Under the pieces are notes generated by a model, which did not search any database, had not been told where the DNA came from, and was given only the letters and a program-made list of their open reading frames with translations. Of a DNA stretch of 61,383 bases, positions 17,963-26,626 are shown in pieces. The DNA is taken from assembly GCF_030851345.1 (NCBI RefSeq), contig NZ_JALPNU010000023.1:1-61383 (forward strand), read 5' to 3'. Every line of letters begins with the position of its first letter. Within the stretch, counting starts at the first letter, position 1. The translations under genes and the position numbers were made by a program. The stretch is from Marinifilum sp. D714 (GTDB lineage: Bacteria; Bacteroidota; Bacteroidia; Bacteroidales; Marinifilaceae).

Positions 17963-19240
17963 TTATACAAATTGACTTTTGAAATAGAATTCTGCAACGC
18001 CGCCACCAATTTTTCTCAAATCTGTGAAAAAATCCGGATAAGATTTTGCAACACAATCATGATCACCAATTTCGACTGGATATTTTGAATTTAATCCGGC
18101 AACAGCCAATGCCATTGCAATCCTGTGATCGTTATTACTGTTTGTAATACCGCCAATTAATCTTCCTCCCGGGATTACCATTTCATCGCCTTCAATTCTG
18201 ATAGGTACAGCAAGTTTTCCAAATTCTTTCTGAAGTACAATACCTCTGTTGCTTTCCTTGTGCTCCAGTCGGTGTACTCCTTTAATTCTTGTATCGCCAT
18301 TACAATGAACCCCTAAAGCTACCAGAGGAGGGAAAAGGTCAGGACAATGAGTTGCATCAAATTCAAAGGCGTTCAATCCTTTCTTTTCAACCGTCAGGCT
18401 GTTGCCATTCCAATGTAAACTTGCTCCACATTTTTTCAAAGCATCCAAAATGGCAATGTCGGCCTGGTACGAATATGGATTCAAATTTTCAAGGGTAAGT
18501 TTACCTTTCAATGCTCCTGCTACCAGAAGTGGTGCCGCTGAACTCCAATCGGCTTCCACTGTGTATTCTATGGCTTTGTACTGCTGATTTCCTTTGATGG
18601 TAAAGCGCTTGTAATTTTCATGGCTGATTTCAATCCCAAAATCCTTTAACAAATCAATGGTCATGTTGATATAAGGAATGCTCTTGAGGTTGGTTACCTC
18701 CAAAATCGTATCTTCTTTCCTGCAAGGCAATGCCATTAAAAGACCTGTTAAGAACTGAGAACCCAATGCCCCGTTGGTCACGGCAGTATTATTTTTATAG
18801 CCACCTTCCAACTCGATGGGAAGTAATCCTTTACCTGGGTTTTTACATTCTATTCCCAGTGCTTCCAGTCCTTCAAGAATATTGTGAACCGGACGTTTCA
18901 GAATACTTCCACGACCATTAATACATACTGGTTCGGGATTTAAAGCCAAAATAGGAGAGAACATTCTTAATGATAATCCTGATTCTCCTACCATTACAGA
19001 TTTGGCAGCATTCTCTTTATTGCTTTTTACAAGGATTTTGTGTCCCAAATCCGTAAGATCGGCACCCATTTTTTGAATAATGTTGCTTGCTGCCGTAGCA
19101 TCATCACACCTGCATGGATTGAGAATACCTGTTTCACCTTTTGCCAAAGCAGCGGCTGCCAATGCTCGTTGCATCATGCTTTTCGAGCTGGGAGGAGTAA
19201 TGCTCCCTTTTATATTTGAATTTTGAATTCGAACTCTCAT
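17963..19240 (-). CDS. aroA: 3-phosphoshikimate 1-carboxyvinyltransferase (EPSP synthase)
   Basis: This enzyme transfers enolpyruvate from PEP to shikimate 3-phosphate. The 425-residue protein has the N-terminal SITPPSSKSMMQRALAAAAL with the substrate-binding Lys-Ser, the MVGESGLSLRMFSPIL segment, LGSQFLTGLLMALP, and the C-terminal NNDHRIAMALAVAGL. The gene starts 10 bases after aroB ends. A GESGLSLR motif in place of GNAGTAMR is seen in divergent Bacteroidota enzymes. Confidence 0.93.
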   Translation of the reverse strand: MRVRIQNSNIKGSITPPSSKSMMQRALAAAALAKGETGILNPCRCDDATAASNIIQKMGADLTDLGHKILVKSNKENAAKSVMVGESGLSLRMFSPILALNPEPVCINGRGSILKRPVHNILEGLEALGIECKNPGKGLLPIELEGGYKNNTAVTNGALGSQFLTGLLMALPCRKEDTILEVTNLKSIPYINMTIDLLKDFGIEISHENYKRFTIKGNQQYKAIEYTVEADWSSAAPLLVAGALKGKLTLENLNPYSYQADIAILDALKKCGASLHWNGNSLTVEKKGLNAFEFDATHCPDLFPPLVALGVHCNGDTRIKGVHRLEHKESNRGIVLQKEFGKLAVPIRIEGDEMVIPGGRLIGGITNSNNDHRIAMALAVAGLNSKYPVEIGDHDCVAKSYPDFFTDLRKIGGGVAEFYFKSQFV

Positions 19241-19250
19241 TGTTTTGTGG

Positions 19251-20294
19251 TTATTGTATTGGTTTTGGGTCTTTGCAAAGCTGAATGACCTTGCTTTTTA
19301 AATCTTCAATTGGAATTGACTTGATGCAAGCTTCTCCAATTTTTGTTAATAGTATAAAGTCGATAGAAGAGCGATTCTTTTTCTTGTCTTTAATCAGAAA
19401 ATCATTAATGGTTCCCGCAGGAACTTCATGATCAACAGGTAGCTTGAATTTCTTGAGAAGAGAAATGACCTCTGAGCTTTGCTCAGTATTCAAGCCACAC
19501 AATTCTTCTGATAGTTTTGTTGCCAAAGCCATTCCTACTGATACGGCCTCGCCATGCGTTAAATCAGAATTGTTTTCGATAGCATGACCAATGGTGTGAC
19601 CAAAATTCAACTTTTTACGCTCACCTCTTTCAAATGGATCGTTGTTTACAACATCAGTTTTGATTGATACTGCTCTGTAAATCAAATCTTCCATTAGTTT
19701 TGGTTCCAACTTTAACAGTGCATCCTTATTGTCTTTCAAAAACTCGAAAAGATCTTTATCCTTAATGAAAGCATGTTTAATCACTTCTCCAAAACCACTT
19801 CTCACTTCGCGTTCAGGCAATGTTTTTAGCAGTTGCGGATCGCAAATTACAAACTGGGGAGGATTGAAAACACCAATCATATTTTTGAGCTTGCCAAAAT
19901 TGATTCCGTTTTTTCCGCCAACACTTGCATCTACTTGCGATAAAAGGGAAGTAGAGATGAATCCAAACTCTAATCCTCGCATAAAGATAGAAGCAACAAA
20001 GCCTGTAACATCACAGACCAATCCGCCACCCATTCCCAATAGGTAGCTGTTTCTATCGGCTCCGGATTCAAGCAATTTTTCTACAATCTTTTCTACCGAT
20101 GACCAGGTTTTAATCCCTTCGCCACAGCCAATTATAATGTGATCAAAATCATCGATAAAACTTTTGTAATGAGCGTATATATTTTCATCGCAAATTAAAA
20201 AGCACTTCTTCTCAGGTAAGTATTTTTTAATGTTAAGATAGGATTCACCAATTAAGATTGTGCTGTTCTGATTTTCGATGTGTATGCTTTTCAT
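19251..20294 (-). CDS. aroB: 3-dehydroquinate synthase
   Basis: This NAD- and metal-dependent cyclase converts DAHP to 3-dehydroquinate. It has the NAD-binding LGMGGGLVCDVTGFVAS, LSQVDASVGGKNGINFGKLK, and the zinc-binding LNFGHTIGHAIE with its two histidines. The length of 347 aa is normal. It lies in the aro operon between the DAHP synthase and aroA. Confidence 0.95.
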   Translation of the reverse strand: MKSIHIENQNSTILIGESYLNIKKYLPEKKCFLICDENIYAHYKSFIDDFDHIIIGCGEGIKTWSSVEKIVEKLLESGADRNSYLLGMGGGLVCDVTGFVASIFMRGLEFGFISTSLLSQVDASVGGKNGINFGKLKNMIGVFNPPQFVICDPQLLKTLPEREVRSGFGEVIKHAFIKDKDLFEFLKDNKDALLKLEPKLMEDLIYRAVSIKTDVVNNDPFERGERKKLNFGHTIGHAIENNSDLTHGEAVSVGMALATKLSEELCGLNTEQSSEVISLLKKFKLPVDHEVPAGTINDFLIKDKKKNRSSIDFILLTKIGEACIKSIPIEDLKSKVIQLCKDPKPIQ

Positions 20295-20378
20295 TTTTTT
20301 ATATAGATGTTAGATTTTAGAGGATAGATATGAGAATTAAATACCTTAACTCTCATATCTAAGTTCTTTTATCTCAAG

Positions 20379-21467
20379 TTACGAATTCATGATGTCTTCC
20401 TGCTGGTTGATTGACTCCTGGTGAATTGCTTTGAACAAATTATTAATGAATTGTTCACTGAATCCTTTTTTCTTCCCGTTTTCAAGGCTCTTTTCAAGAA
20501 TCTGTCCCCAACGTTTATTTTGTAATACAGTAATGTTATTTTCTTTTTTGTAATGACCAATTGTTTTGGCAACCTGCATTCTGTTTTCCAGTAATTCCAA
20601 AAGTTTCTGATCGAAGTCATCAATTAAGTGTCTCAATTCACCCAATGTGTTATTGATCACTTCGTTGTCAGCTTCAGGATCACGAAGCACTAAGTTAGCT
20701 AAAAGTTCTTCAAGTGTCTTAGGAGTCAGCTGTTGTTTTGCATCACTCCATGCTTCTTCTGGTTTGCAGTGCGATTCAATAATCAAACCTTCGTAGTTCA
20801 AATCCATCGATTTTTGAGTTACTTCTTCCAGGTAAGCTCTGTCACCGGTAATGTGGCTAGGATCGCAGAACATTGGCAAGTTTGGCAATCTTCTTTTCAT
20901 CTCAATTGGAATCTGCCATTGCGGATCGTTTCTGTATTTTAATTTTTGGTAGGTAGAAAAACCTCTGTGAATTGCAGCTAGTTTGGTTAAACCTACTGCA
21001 CTTAGTCTTTCAATTGCTCCAATCCATAATTCCAAATCTGGATTAATAGGATTTTTTACCAATACCGGAATATCATGACCTCGTAATGCATCTGCAATTT
21101 CTTGTACAGCGAAAGGATTTACAGTAGTTCTTGCGCCAATCCAAAGAATATCAACACCTGCACCAAGCGCCAATTCAACATGTTTTGCGTTGGCAACCTC
21201 AGTTGCGGTTAGCATTCCTGTTTCAGCTTTAACCTTTTGTAGCCAGATTAACCCTTGGGCGCCAATTCCTTCGAAACTATTTGGGCGAGTTCTTGGTTTC
21301 CAGATACCTGCACGGAAAATAGGAATTCCTGCGGCTTTGATTCCTCTTGCTGTTTCCAATACTTGTTCTTCTGTTTCAGCACTACAAGGACCACCAATAA
21401 TTAATGGTCTGTCAATATTTTCGATTGGCCAACTGCTTAGTTCTGCTATTTCAATTTTTTTGCTCAT
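20379..21467 (-). CDS. Bifunctional DAHP synthase / chorismate mutase
   Basis: The N-terminal domain (about residues 1-260) is a 3-deoxy-7-phosphoheptulonate synthase of the KDO8P-like type, with GGPCSAETEEQVLETA, FRAGIWKPRTRPNSFEG, VLVKNPINPD and FCDPSHITG. The C-terminal domain (about 270-355) is an AroQ-type chorismate mutase (LRHLIDDFDQKLLELLENRM, then IGHYKKENNI). The fusion joins the first step of the pathway with the Phe/Tyr branch point; in related proteins the mutase domain also serves feedback control. It sits between tyrA and aroB in the operon. Confidence 0.93.
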   Translation of the reverse strand: MSKKIEIAELSSWPIENIDRPLIIGGPCSAETEEQVLETARGIKAAGIPIFRAGIWKPRTRPNSFEGIGAQGLIWLQKVKAETGMLTATEVANAKHVELALGAGVDILWIGARTTVNPFAVQEIADALRGHDIPVLVKNPINPDLELWIGAIERLSAVGLTKLAAIHRGFSTYQKLKYRNDPQWQIPIEMKRRLPNLPMFCDPSHITGDRAYLEEVTQKSMDLNYEGLIIESHCKPEEAWSDAKQQLTPKTLEELLANLVLRDPEADNEVINNTLGELRHLIDDFDQKLLELLENRMQVAKTIGHYKKENNITVLQNKRWGQILEKSLENGKKKGFSEQFINNLFKAIHQESINQQEDIMNS

Positions 21468-21547
21468 TCTGTTTTGATATTTACTCTTATTCCGAGTGAT
21501 TAAAAATTTGGTTTATTTCTTGCTTTTTCCTTAATACTTTATCCTTT

Positions 21548-22444
21548 TCAGGCTCTTCTTATTCTTTTTGCATTCTTAATGGTTTCAGCTTCATTTCTTT
21601 CTTTTTTATCTAAAACCCTACGAATGTCATTGGCTTCATTAATCAAATCATCAACTCCTTTTAAATCGTCATGTTCAATTCGATCTTTAAATTGCTGTAG
21701 TGTATCGATATATTTTTGAAGGACTTTACCAATGTTCTTTTTGTTCTGATGGAAAATTGGTGTCCACATTTCGGCCGAACTTTTTGCCAATCGAACGGTA
21801 GAGTCGAAACCACCACTTGCCAATTCAAAAATGTGTTTGTCTTTCTTTTCCTTCTGCAAAACGGTTAGCGACAAGGCGAATGCGCTGATATGCGAAAGGT
21901 GAGAAACATAGGCAGTTTGTCTGTCGTGTACCTCTGCATCCATGTATACGCATCGCATTTGTAATGTGTGAAACATGTCGCTAATCATGTTAACCGCTTC
22001 TTTGTCCGAATCTTCAGGATTACAAATAATAGAACATTTGCCATCAAACAATCCTGAGTGTGCCGCTTGTGGACCAGAAAATTCGGTACCCGCCATTGGG
22101 TGGGCAGGAACATATTGCTTTCTTTTTGGATGATTTGCTATGGATTCTATCAACTGTTCTTTAGTCGATCCCAAATCGGTTACAATCTGCTGATCTACCA
22201 TGTCCATTATTTGCGGAAGAGATTTAAGACATGCACTTACCGGAATGGCAAGAATTACCAGATGAGATGATTCAACCGCAGTTCTTAAATCCTGTATTTC
22301 ATCTGCAATACCCAACTTTTTGGCTTGATGTGCATGCATTGGATTATTGTCCACTCCAATCACCTTGTCAGCAAATCCTCTTTGCTTTAAATCCAAAGCA
22401 ATAGAGCCACCAATTAGTCCTAATCCTATAACTGAAACTATCAT
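21548..22444 (-). CDS. tyrA: Prephenate dehydrogenase
   Basis: This enzyme oxidatively decarboxylates prephenate to 4-hydroxyphenylpyruvate for tyrosine. The 298-residue protein opens with the NAD-binding GLGLIGGSIALDLKQRG, and has DLGSTKEQLIE, HPMAGTEFSGP and the helical C-terminal domain with RQTAYVSHLSHISAFAL. It ends with a basic tail rich in Arg/Lys. Only three bases separate it from the aminotransferase gene upstream. Confidence 0.94.
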   Translation of the reverse strand: MIVSVIGLGLIGGSIALDLKQRGFADKVIGVDNNPMHAHQAKKLGIADEIQDLRTAVESSHLVILAIPVSACLKSLPQIMDMVDQQIVTDLGSTKEQLIESIANHPKRKQYVPAHPMAGTEFSGPQAAHSGLFDGKCSIICNPEDSDKEAVNMISDMFHTLQMRCVYMDAEVHDRQTAYVSHLSHISAFALSLTVLQKEKKDKHIFELASGGFDSTVRLAKSSAEMWTPIFHQNKKNIGKVLQKYIDTLQQFKDRIEHDDLKGVDDLINEANDIRRVLDKKERNEAETIKNAKRIRRA

Positions 22445-22447
22445 TTT

Positions 22448-23611
22448 TTAGTTTTTTCTTGATTTTTCGATACGTTGAATTGCCTCATTCATTACAGATT
22501 CGCTGCTGCATAAAGAAATTCTGATGTATCTTTTTCCTTGCTCTCCAAAAATTCCTCCAGGAGTAATAAATACTTTTACTTGCTTTAAAATCTCATCACT
22601 TAATTCGTAACAATCTTTGTACTGATCAGGAATTGATGCCCAAACAAACATTCCACTTTGATCCTGGCTCGGCTTACAATTGATCAATTTCATTAATGAA
22701 AAAACCAACTCTCTTCTGGTTTTGTAAACCTGATTGATCGATTCGTACCAGCTTTTGTCATGACTTAGAGCTTTAATGGCAGCTTGTTGTACTGGATAGA
22801 ACATTCCAGAATCCATATTGGTTTTAACTTTTAAAACCGGTTCCAGAAGTTCTTTGCTTCCGCAGATCATTCCAACTCTCCAGCCTGGCATATTGTGCGA
22901 CTTGCTTAATGAGTTCAGTTCCAGACAACAATCTTTGGCTCCTTCAATACTCATAATGCTCATTGGCTGATCGTTCAGAATAAAGCTGTATGGATTGTCG
23001 TTTACAATCAATATTTTGTGCCTTCTTCCAAATGTAACAATCTTCTTCAATAAATCTTTGCTGGCTCTTGCTCCAGTTGGCATGTGTGGATAATTGATCC
23101 ACATGATTTTTACCTTTGACAGATCTCTTTTTTCCAATTCATCAAGATCTGGTTGCCAATTTTGCTCTTCGCAAAGCGGATAAGAAATGATTTTACCACT
23201 CAGTAAATTGCTTACCGACTTGTAAGTTGGATAGGACGGATCTGGTATTAAAACTTCGTCGCCTTCATTTAGGTAAGCCAAAGAAGTTATCATGATGCCT
23301 TCCTTCGATCCCATAAGTGGCAGAACTTCACTATCAGGATTAATGTCCACATCAAAATAAGTTTTGTACCAGTTCGAAAATCCCTGGCGTAAGGCAGGAA
23401 TTCCCTGGTAGCTCTGATATCCATGACTTTTGGGATGAATACATGCTTCCTTTAATGAGTTCCATGTGTCTTCAGAAGGAGTCATATCCGGATCTCCAAT
23501 TCCAAGGTTTAGAACTTTTACTTCACCCTCGTTCATACGAGCAATCTCCTTCAGTTTTACTGAGAAGTAGTACTCCTTAATTACCTGAGTTCTGTTAGCT
23601 GGTTGAATCAT
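22448..23611 (-). CDS. Class I/II PLP-dependent aminotransferase of the aro operon
   Basis: This 387-residue enzyme has the PLP-binding Lys in ELNSLSKSHNMPGWRVGM, the WINYPHMPTGA segment and a C-terminal KRYIRISLCSSE with the carboxylate-binding Arg. As first gene of an operon for Phe and Tyr synthesis, it probably transaminates aromatic keto acids (or prephenate) with Glu or Asp. Aspartate or LL-diaminopimelate aminotransferase activity cannot be excluded. It follows directly after the second attenuator terminator. Confidence 0.85.
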   Translation of the reverse strand: MIQPANRTQVIKEYYFSVKLKEIARMNEGEVKVLNLGIGDPDMTPSEDTWNSLKEACIHPKSHGYQSYQGIPALRQGFSNWYKTYFDVDINPDSEVLPLMGSKEGIMITSLAYLNEGDEVLIPDPSYPTYKSVSNLLSGKIISYPLCEEQNWQPDLDELEKRDLSKVKIMWINYPHMPTGARASKDLLKKIVTFGRRHKILIVNDNPYSFILNDQPMSIMSIEGAKDCCLELNSLSKSHNMPGWRVGMICGSKELLEPVLKVKTNMDSGMFYPVQQAAIKALSHDKSWYESINQVYKTRRELVFSLMKLINCKPSQDQSGMFVWASIPDQYKDCYELSDEILKQVKVFITPGGIFGEQGKRYIRISLCSSESVMNEAIQRIEKSRKN

Positions 23612-23657
23612 TTCTATGTTTGTTAAAAATTGTGGTTTTGGTTTTGTTCAAAAAAAA

Positions 23658-23680
23658 ATCCTGCTCTTTTCGGGCAGGAT
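23658..23680 (-). terminator. Attenuator terminator 2 of the aro operon
   Basis: On the minus strand, ATCCTGC...GCAGGAT forms a 7-bp stem (with extra G-C pairing in the loop), followed by nine T residues (23658-23650). It lies between leader peptide 2 and the aminotransferase start, where an attenuator terminator is expected. Confidence 0.85.
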
Positions 23681-23701
23681 CGTTTATACTTTTTACTTGA
23701 G

Positions 23702-23785
23702 TTATGGTATAAGGCATCCCGCCCGATTTGTGTTAAACCAGAAATAATAAAAGTAAAATCGGTATGTAAATGCTTTGTTACTCAT
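23702..23785 (-). CDS. Aromatic leader peptide 2 of the aro operon
   Basis: This 27-residue open frame starts with ATG at 23785 and contains the run FTYRFYFYYFWF (residues 6-17), that is, ten Phe, Tyr or Trp residues out of twelve. It is followed 21 bases later by an intrinsic terminator. This is the classical layout of ribosome-mediated attenuation: scarcity of charged aromatic tRNAs would stall the ribosome and prevent terminator formation. An 18-base stretch of its coding sequence (23735-23752) is repeated exactly in leader peptide 1, so the two arose by duplication. Confidence 0.85.
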   Translation of the reverse strand: MSNKAFTYRFYFYYFWFNTNRAGCLIP

Positions 23786-23805
23786 GCTTCAATTTATTCA
23801 TAAAA

Positions 23806-23834
23806 AAAGGTCTTACCTGTTGGGCAAGACCTTT
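23806..23834 (-). terminator. Attenuator terminator 1 of the aro operon
   Basis: On the minus strand, a 9-bp stem AAAGGTCTT / AAGACCTTT, plus inner CC/GG pairs, is followed by a run of T residues (23808-23802). It lies 40 bases after the stop of leader peptide 1 and upstream of leader peptide 2. Confidence 0.85.
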
Positions 23835-23874
23835 GATTTATATTCTTCGTATTACTACATATCAATTCTCGCCC

Positions 23875-23943
23875 TTATCTTGTTGGATAAAAGTAAAACC
23901 AGAAATAATAAAAATTAGAAATGTATGTAGATACTGTTTTCAT
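23875..23943 (-). CDS. Aromatic leader peptide 1 of the aro operon
   Basis: This 22-residue open frame starts with ATG at 23943, about 20 bases after the predicted transcription start, and contains FYYFWFYFY (residues 11-19), nine aromatic residues in a row. It is followed by attenuator terminator 1. The three aromatic amino acids are mixed, so the switch should respond to lack of any of Phe, Tyr or Trp, matching an operon that makes their common precursor and tyrosine. Confidence 0.88.
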   Translation of the reverse strand: MKTVSTYISNFYYFWFYFYPTR

Positions 23944-23969
23944 CACTGTTTTTTGCGTTAATTCTGATT

Positions 23970-24000
23970 CAAATGTATGAATTAATTTTTTACCTGCAAA
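23970..24000 (-). promoter_or_regulatory. Promoter of the aro operon
   Basis: On the minus strand, TTTG (24000-23997), a 19-base spacer and TACATTTG (23977-23970) fit the Bacteroidota promoter exactly. Transcription would start near 23963, just before leader peptide 1. Confidence 0.7.
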
Positions 24001-24324
24001 TTTAAATTGCTTTACTTAATGAAACGTTAACGTTTGAGTAGGTTAATTTAGATTGCTCTTTAGTTAGTAAAATCAGGCTTTTCAGAACTTTTTAAAGAAT
24101 TTTAATTTTTCTGTTGTTGTTATGAGAATATGGGGGAAGATTTTGAAAATAATCTCTTTTTTCAATACTACCCCTTCTAAAAAAGGGTGTGATGGAAATA
24201 ATCTTAAGGTTAAACATGAAATTTAAAAATTAACAAAAAAAACACATTCGCTTTGAAGTGTAATGTTTAAAAGGGATACAGAGCTTGTGGAGAATAGAAA
24301 TTTAAGGTGAATTGAAAAATTGTA
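24001..24324. other. AT-rich spacer between the divergent aro and trp promoters
   Basis: About 320 bases between the two promoters hold no gene. One short stem-like element (ACCCCTTCTAAAAAAGGGTGT, around 24171-24190) is visible. No operator sequence is recognised. Confidence 0.5.
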
Positions 24325-24357
24325 TTTGGAATTTGAAAAAATAATTCTTTAGATTTG
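24325..24357 (+). promoter_or_regulatory. Promoter of the trp operon
   Basis: TTTG (24325-24328), a 21-base spacer and TAGATTTG (24350-24357) match the Bacteroidota promoter. Transcription would start near 24364, about 15 bases before the leader peptide. Confidence 0.7.
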
Positions 24358-24378
24358 TAGAGACAAAAAACGAAAAAA

Positions 24379-24465
24379 ATGTTCGGATTAAATAGCAAAT
24401 ATTGGTGGTGGTACAACTGTAATCTCTCAAATACCATGAGCGGAAGTGTCCTCCCTATGTGCTAA
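24379..24465 (+). CDS. trpL: trp operon leader peptide
   Basis: This 28-residue open frame contains Tyr-Trp-Trp-Trp-Tyr at residues 8-12 and ends with Pro-Met-Cys before TAA. It is followed 26 bases later by a strong terminator and then trpE. Tandem Trp codons before a terminator are the hallmark of tryptophan attenuation: low Trp-tRNA stalls the ribosome on the Trp codons and allows read-through into trpE. Confidence 0.9.
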   Translation: MFGLNSKYWWWYNCNLSNTMSGSVLPMC

Positions 24466-24491
24466 AATCAAACGAAAGAAAAGATAAAGCA

Positions 24492-24528
24492 AGCGGCCTA
24501 CTGAAACTCAGTAGGCCGCTTTTTTTTT
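24492..24528 (+). terminator. trp attenuator terminator
   Basis: AGCGGCCTACTG (24492-24503) and CAGTAGGCCGCT (24509-24520) form a perfect 12-bp stem with a 5-base loop, followed directly by eight further T residues. It lies between the leader peptide and trpE. Confidence 0.92.
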
Positions 24529-24554
24529 AACCAGTCCTGAAATAACTATTAGTC

Positions 24555-25955
24555 ATGATAAAATTTAAATACCTGAAAAAAGAAATGCTTGCCGATGTAA
24601 TTACACCGGTGAGTATGTACCTAAAACTTCGAGATCGATTTCCTTGTGCGATTCTATTGGAGAGTTCGGATTATCATAGTCCGGAAAATGCAAGTTCTTT
24701 TATTGCCTTGGAACCAATTGCCAGTATTCAGTTAAAGGATGGTGATTTGATTGAGGAAGTTTTTGGGAACAGGCAATATATTGATGCAAGAGGAAAAGGC
24801 AAACGATTTGTTTCGGATCGATTGAAAGCTTTTGTCAATCAATTTGATTTGGAAGACAAGGAGAATGTGACCAAGGCAAATGCTCTTTTTGGGTATACAG
24901 CTTACGATGCTGTGCCTTTTTTCGAGGATTTAGAATTTAATACAGATAAAAAACAATCTGGAATTCCGCAAATGCGCTATTCTCTTTATCGTTTTATCAT
25001 TGAGGTAAACCACTTTAACAATACCTTGAAGATTATTGAGTTGGTGGAAAATGGAAATGAATCCAGAATTCGTGAAGTTTCTGATCTGTTGAGAAACAGA
25101 ACTTTGCCAGCTTTTACTTTTTCGTTGGAAGGACAGGAGCAATCCAATATGGGTGACAAGACCTATATGGATATGGTAAGCAAAGGAAAACAACATTGCA
25201 AGAGAGGAGACGTTTTCCAGATTGTATTGTCAAGACAATTTTCACATGATTATAAAGGTGATGATTTTAACTTGTATCGTGCACTTCGATCAATTAATCC
25301 ATCGCCTTATTTGTTCTATTTCGATTATGGTTCGTACCGAATTATGGGCTCTTCGCCTGAGGCACAAATCGAAATCAAGAACAAGAAAGCATACATCCAT
25401 CCAATTGCCGGAACATTTAAACGTACTGGCGATGCTGTAAAAGATGCAGCTTTGGCCGAGGAACTACTTAACGATGAGAAGGAGCAAAGCGAACATGTAA
25501 TGTTGGTGGATCTGGCAAGAAACGATTTGAGTCGTGATGCACAAAATATCAAAGTGGAAACCTTCCGCGAGGTGCAATACTTTTCGCATGTAATTCACCT
25601 GGTGTCGAAGGTATCAGGAGAGTTACCTGATGATTACAATCCATTCCAGTTGATGGGAGATACCTTTCCTGCAGGAACTTTATCGGGAGCACCAAAATAC
25701 AGAGCCATGCAATTGATCGACCATTATGAACCAACTGCACGTGGTTTTTACGGTGGTTGCATTGGAGCTTTGGGTTTTAATGGAGAGGTAAATCAAGCCA
25801 TTATGATTCGTTCTTTCCTAAGCAAGAACAACAGATTGTATTATCAGGCAGGTGCTGGAGTAGTTGAAAAATCGAGCGAAGAGAGTGAATTAAACGAGGT
25901 AAGTAACAAGCTGGCAGCTTTGCGTAAAGCAATGGAATTGGCACAAAATATTTAG
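24555..25955 (+). CDS. trpE: Anthranilate synthase component I
   Basis: With TrpG this enzyme turns chorismate and glutamine into anthranilate. The 466-residue protein has the N-terminal feedback site region (AILLESSDYHS, with the LLES motif that binds tryptophan) and the chorismate-binding domain with RGDVFQIVLSRQF, PYLFYFDYG, HPIAGTFKRTG, MLVDLARNDLSR and TFPAGTLSGAPK. The kept LLES motif indicates allosteric inhibition by tryptophan besides attenuation. trpG follows after 3 bases. Confidence 0.96.
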   Translation: MIKFKYLKKEMLADVITPVSMYLKLRDRFPCAILLESSDYHSPENASSFIALEPIASIQLKDGDLIEEVFGNRQYIDARGKGKRFVSDRLKAFVNQFDLEDKENVTKANALFGYTAYDAVPFFEDLEFNTDKKQSGIPQMRYSLYRFIIEVNHFNNTLKIIELVENGNESRIREVSDLLRNRTLPAFTFSLEGQEQSNMGDKTYMDMVSKGKQHCKRGDVFQIVLSRQFSHDYKGDDFNLYRALRSINPSPYLFYFDYGSYRIMGSSPEAQIEIKNKKAYIHPIAGTFKRTGDAVKDAALAEELLNDEKEQSEHVMLVDLARNDLSRDAQNIKVETFREVQYFSHVIHLVSKVSGELPDDYNPFQLMGDTFPAGTLSGAPKYRAMQLIDHYEPTARGFYGGCIGALGFNGEVNQAIMIRSFLSKNNRLYYQAGAGVVEKSSEESELNEVSNKLAALRKAMELAQNI

Positions 25956-25958
25956 ACT

Positions 25959-26531
25959 ATGAAAATTTTGGTATTAGATAATTACGATTCGTTCACCTAT
26001 AATTTGGTTGAATATCTGCGAAAGCTGGGAGCTAATGATATTGAAGTTTACAGAAACAGAGAAATAGAACTGAAGGAAGTAGCCAAATACGATAAGATTT
26101 TATTGTCTCCAGGTCCTGGGATTCCTGATGAGGCAGGCATTCTAAAAGACTTGATTAAAGAATATGCAGCTACAAAATCGATTTTGGGTGTTTGTTTGGG
26201 AGAGCAGGCTATTGCAGAGGTTTTTGGTGGTAGTATCGAAAATTTAAATACGGTATATCATGGTGTGGCAACTTCTATTTTCAGAACAGAATCCGATCAA
26301 GGAGTTTTAAAAGGAATTGAGCAGGAATTTAAGGCAGCAAGATATCATTCGTGGAACGTGGTAGAGAAGGATTTGCCTGATTGTCTTGAAATTACTTGTC
26401 GTGATTCGGAAGGTGCAATTATGGGAATTCGCCACAAAGAATATGATGTAGAAGGTGTTCAATTTCATCCTGAATCAGTTTTAACTCCTGATGGAATGAA
26501 GATGATTGAGAATTGGCTTGGGAGTGAATGA
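25959..26531 (+). CDS. trpG: Anthranilate synthase component II (glutamine amidotransferase)
   Basis: This class I glutaminase of 190 residues supplies ammonia to TrpE. It shows DNYDSFTYNLVEYLR, the oxyanion SPGPGIP motif, the nucleophile Cys in ILGVCLGEQAIAEVFGG, YHSWNV, and the catalytic His-Glu in VQFHPESVLTP. The residue after LG is Glu, where many enzymes have His or Met. The start lies 3 bases after trpE. Confidence 0.94.
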   Translation: MKILVLDNYDSFTYNLVEYLRKLGANDIEVYRNREIELKEVAKYDKILLSPGPGIPDEAGILKDLIKEYAATKSILGVCLGEQAIAEVFGGSIENLNTVYHGVATSIFRTESDQGVLKGIEQEFKAARYHSWNVVEKDLPDCLEITCRDSEGAIMGIRHKEYDVEGVQFHPESVLTPDGMKMIENWLGSE

Positions 26532-26626
26532 GTGAATGTGGAGAGTTTGCTGCAAATAATGAAGGATGATTAGAAATTTAAATACTAAAAGCTGTGAGCT
26601 GACAGCTGAATGCTTAAAAAGATAAC

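Noticed and set aside
23770-23961. 63-codon plus-strand frame between the aro and trp operons
   Set aside because: It is the complement of the two aromatic leader peptides and terminator 1, which explain the sequence better.
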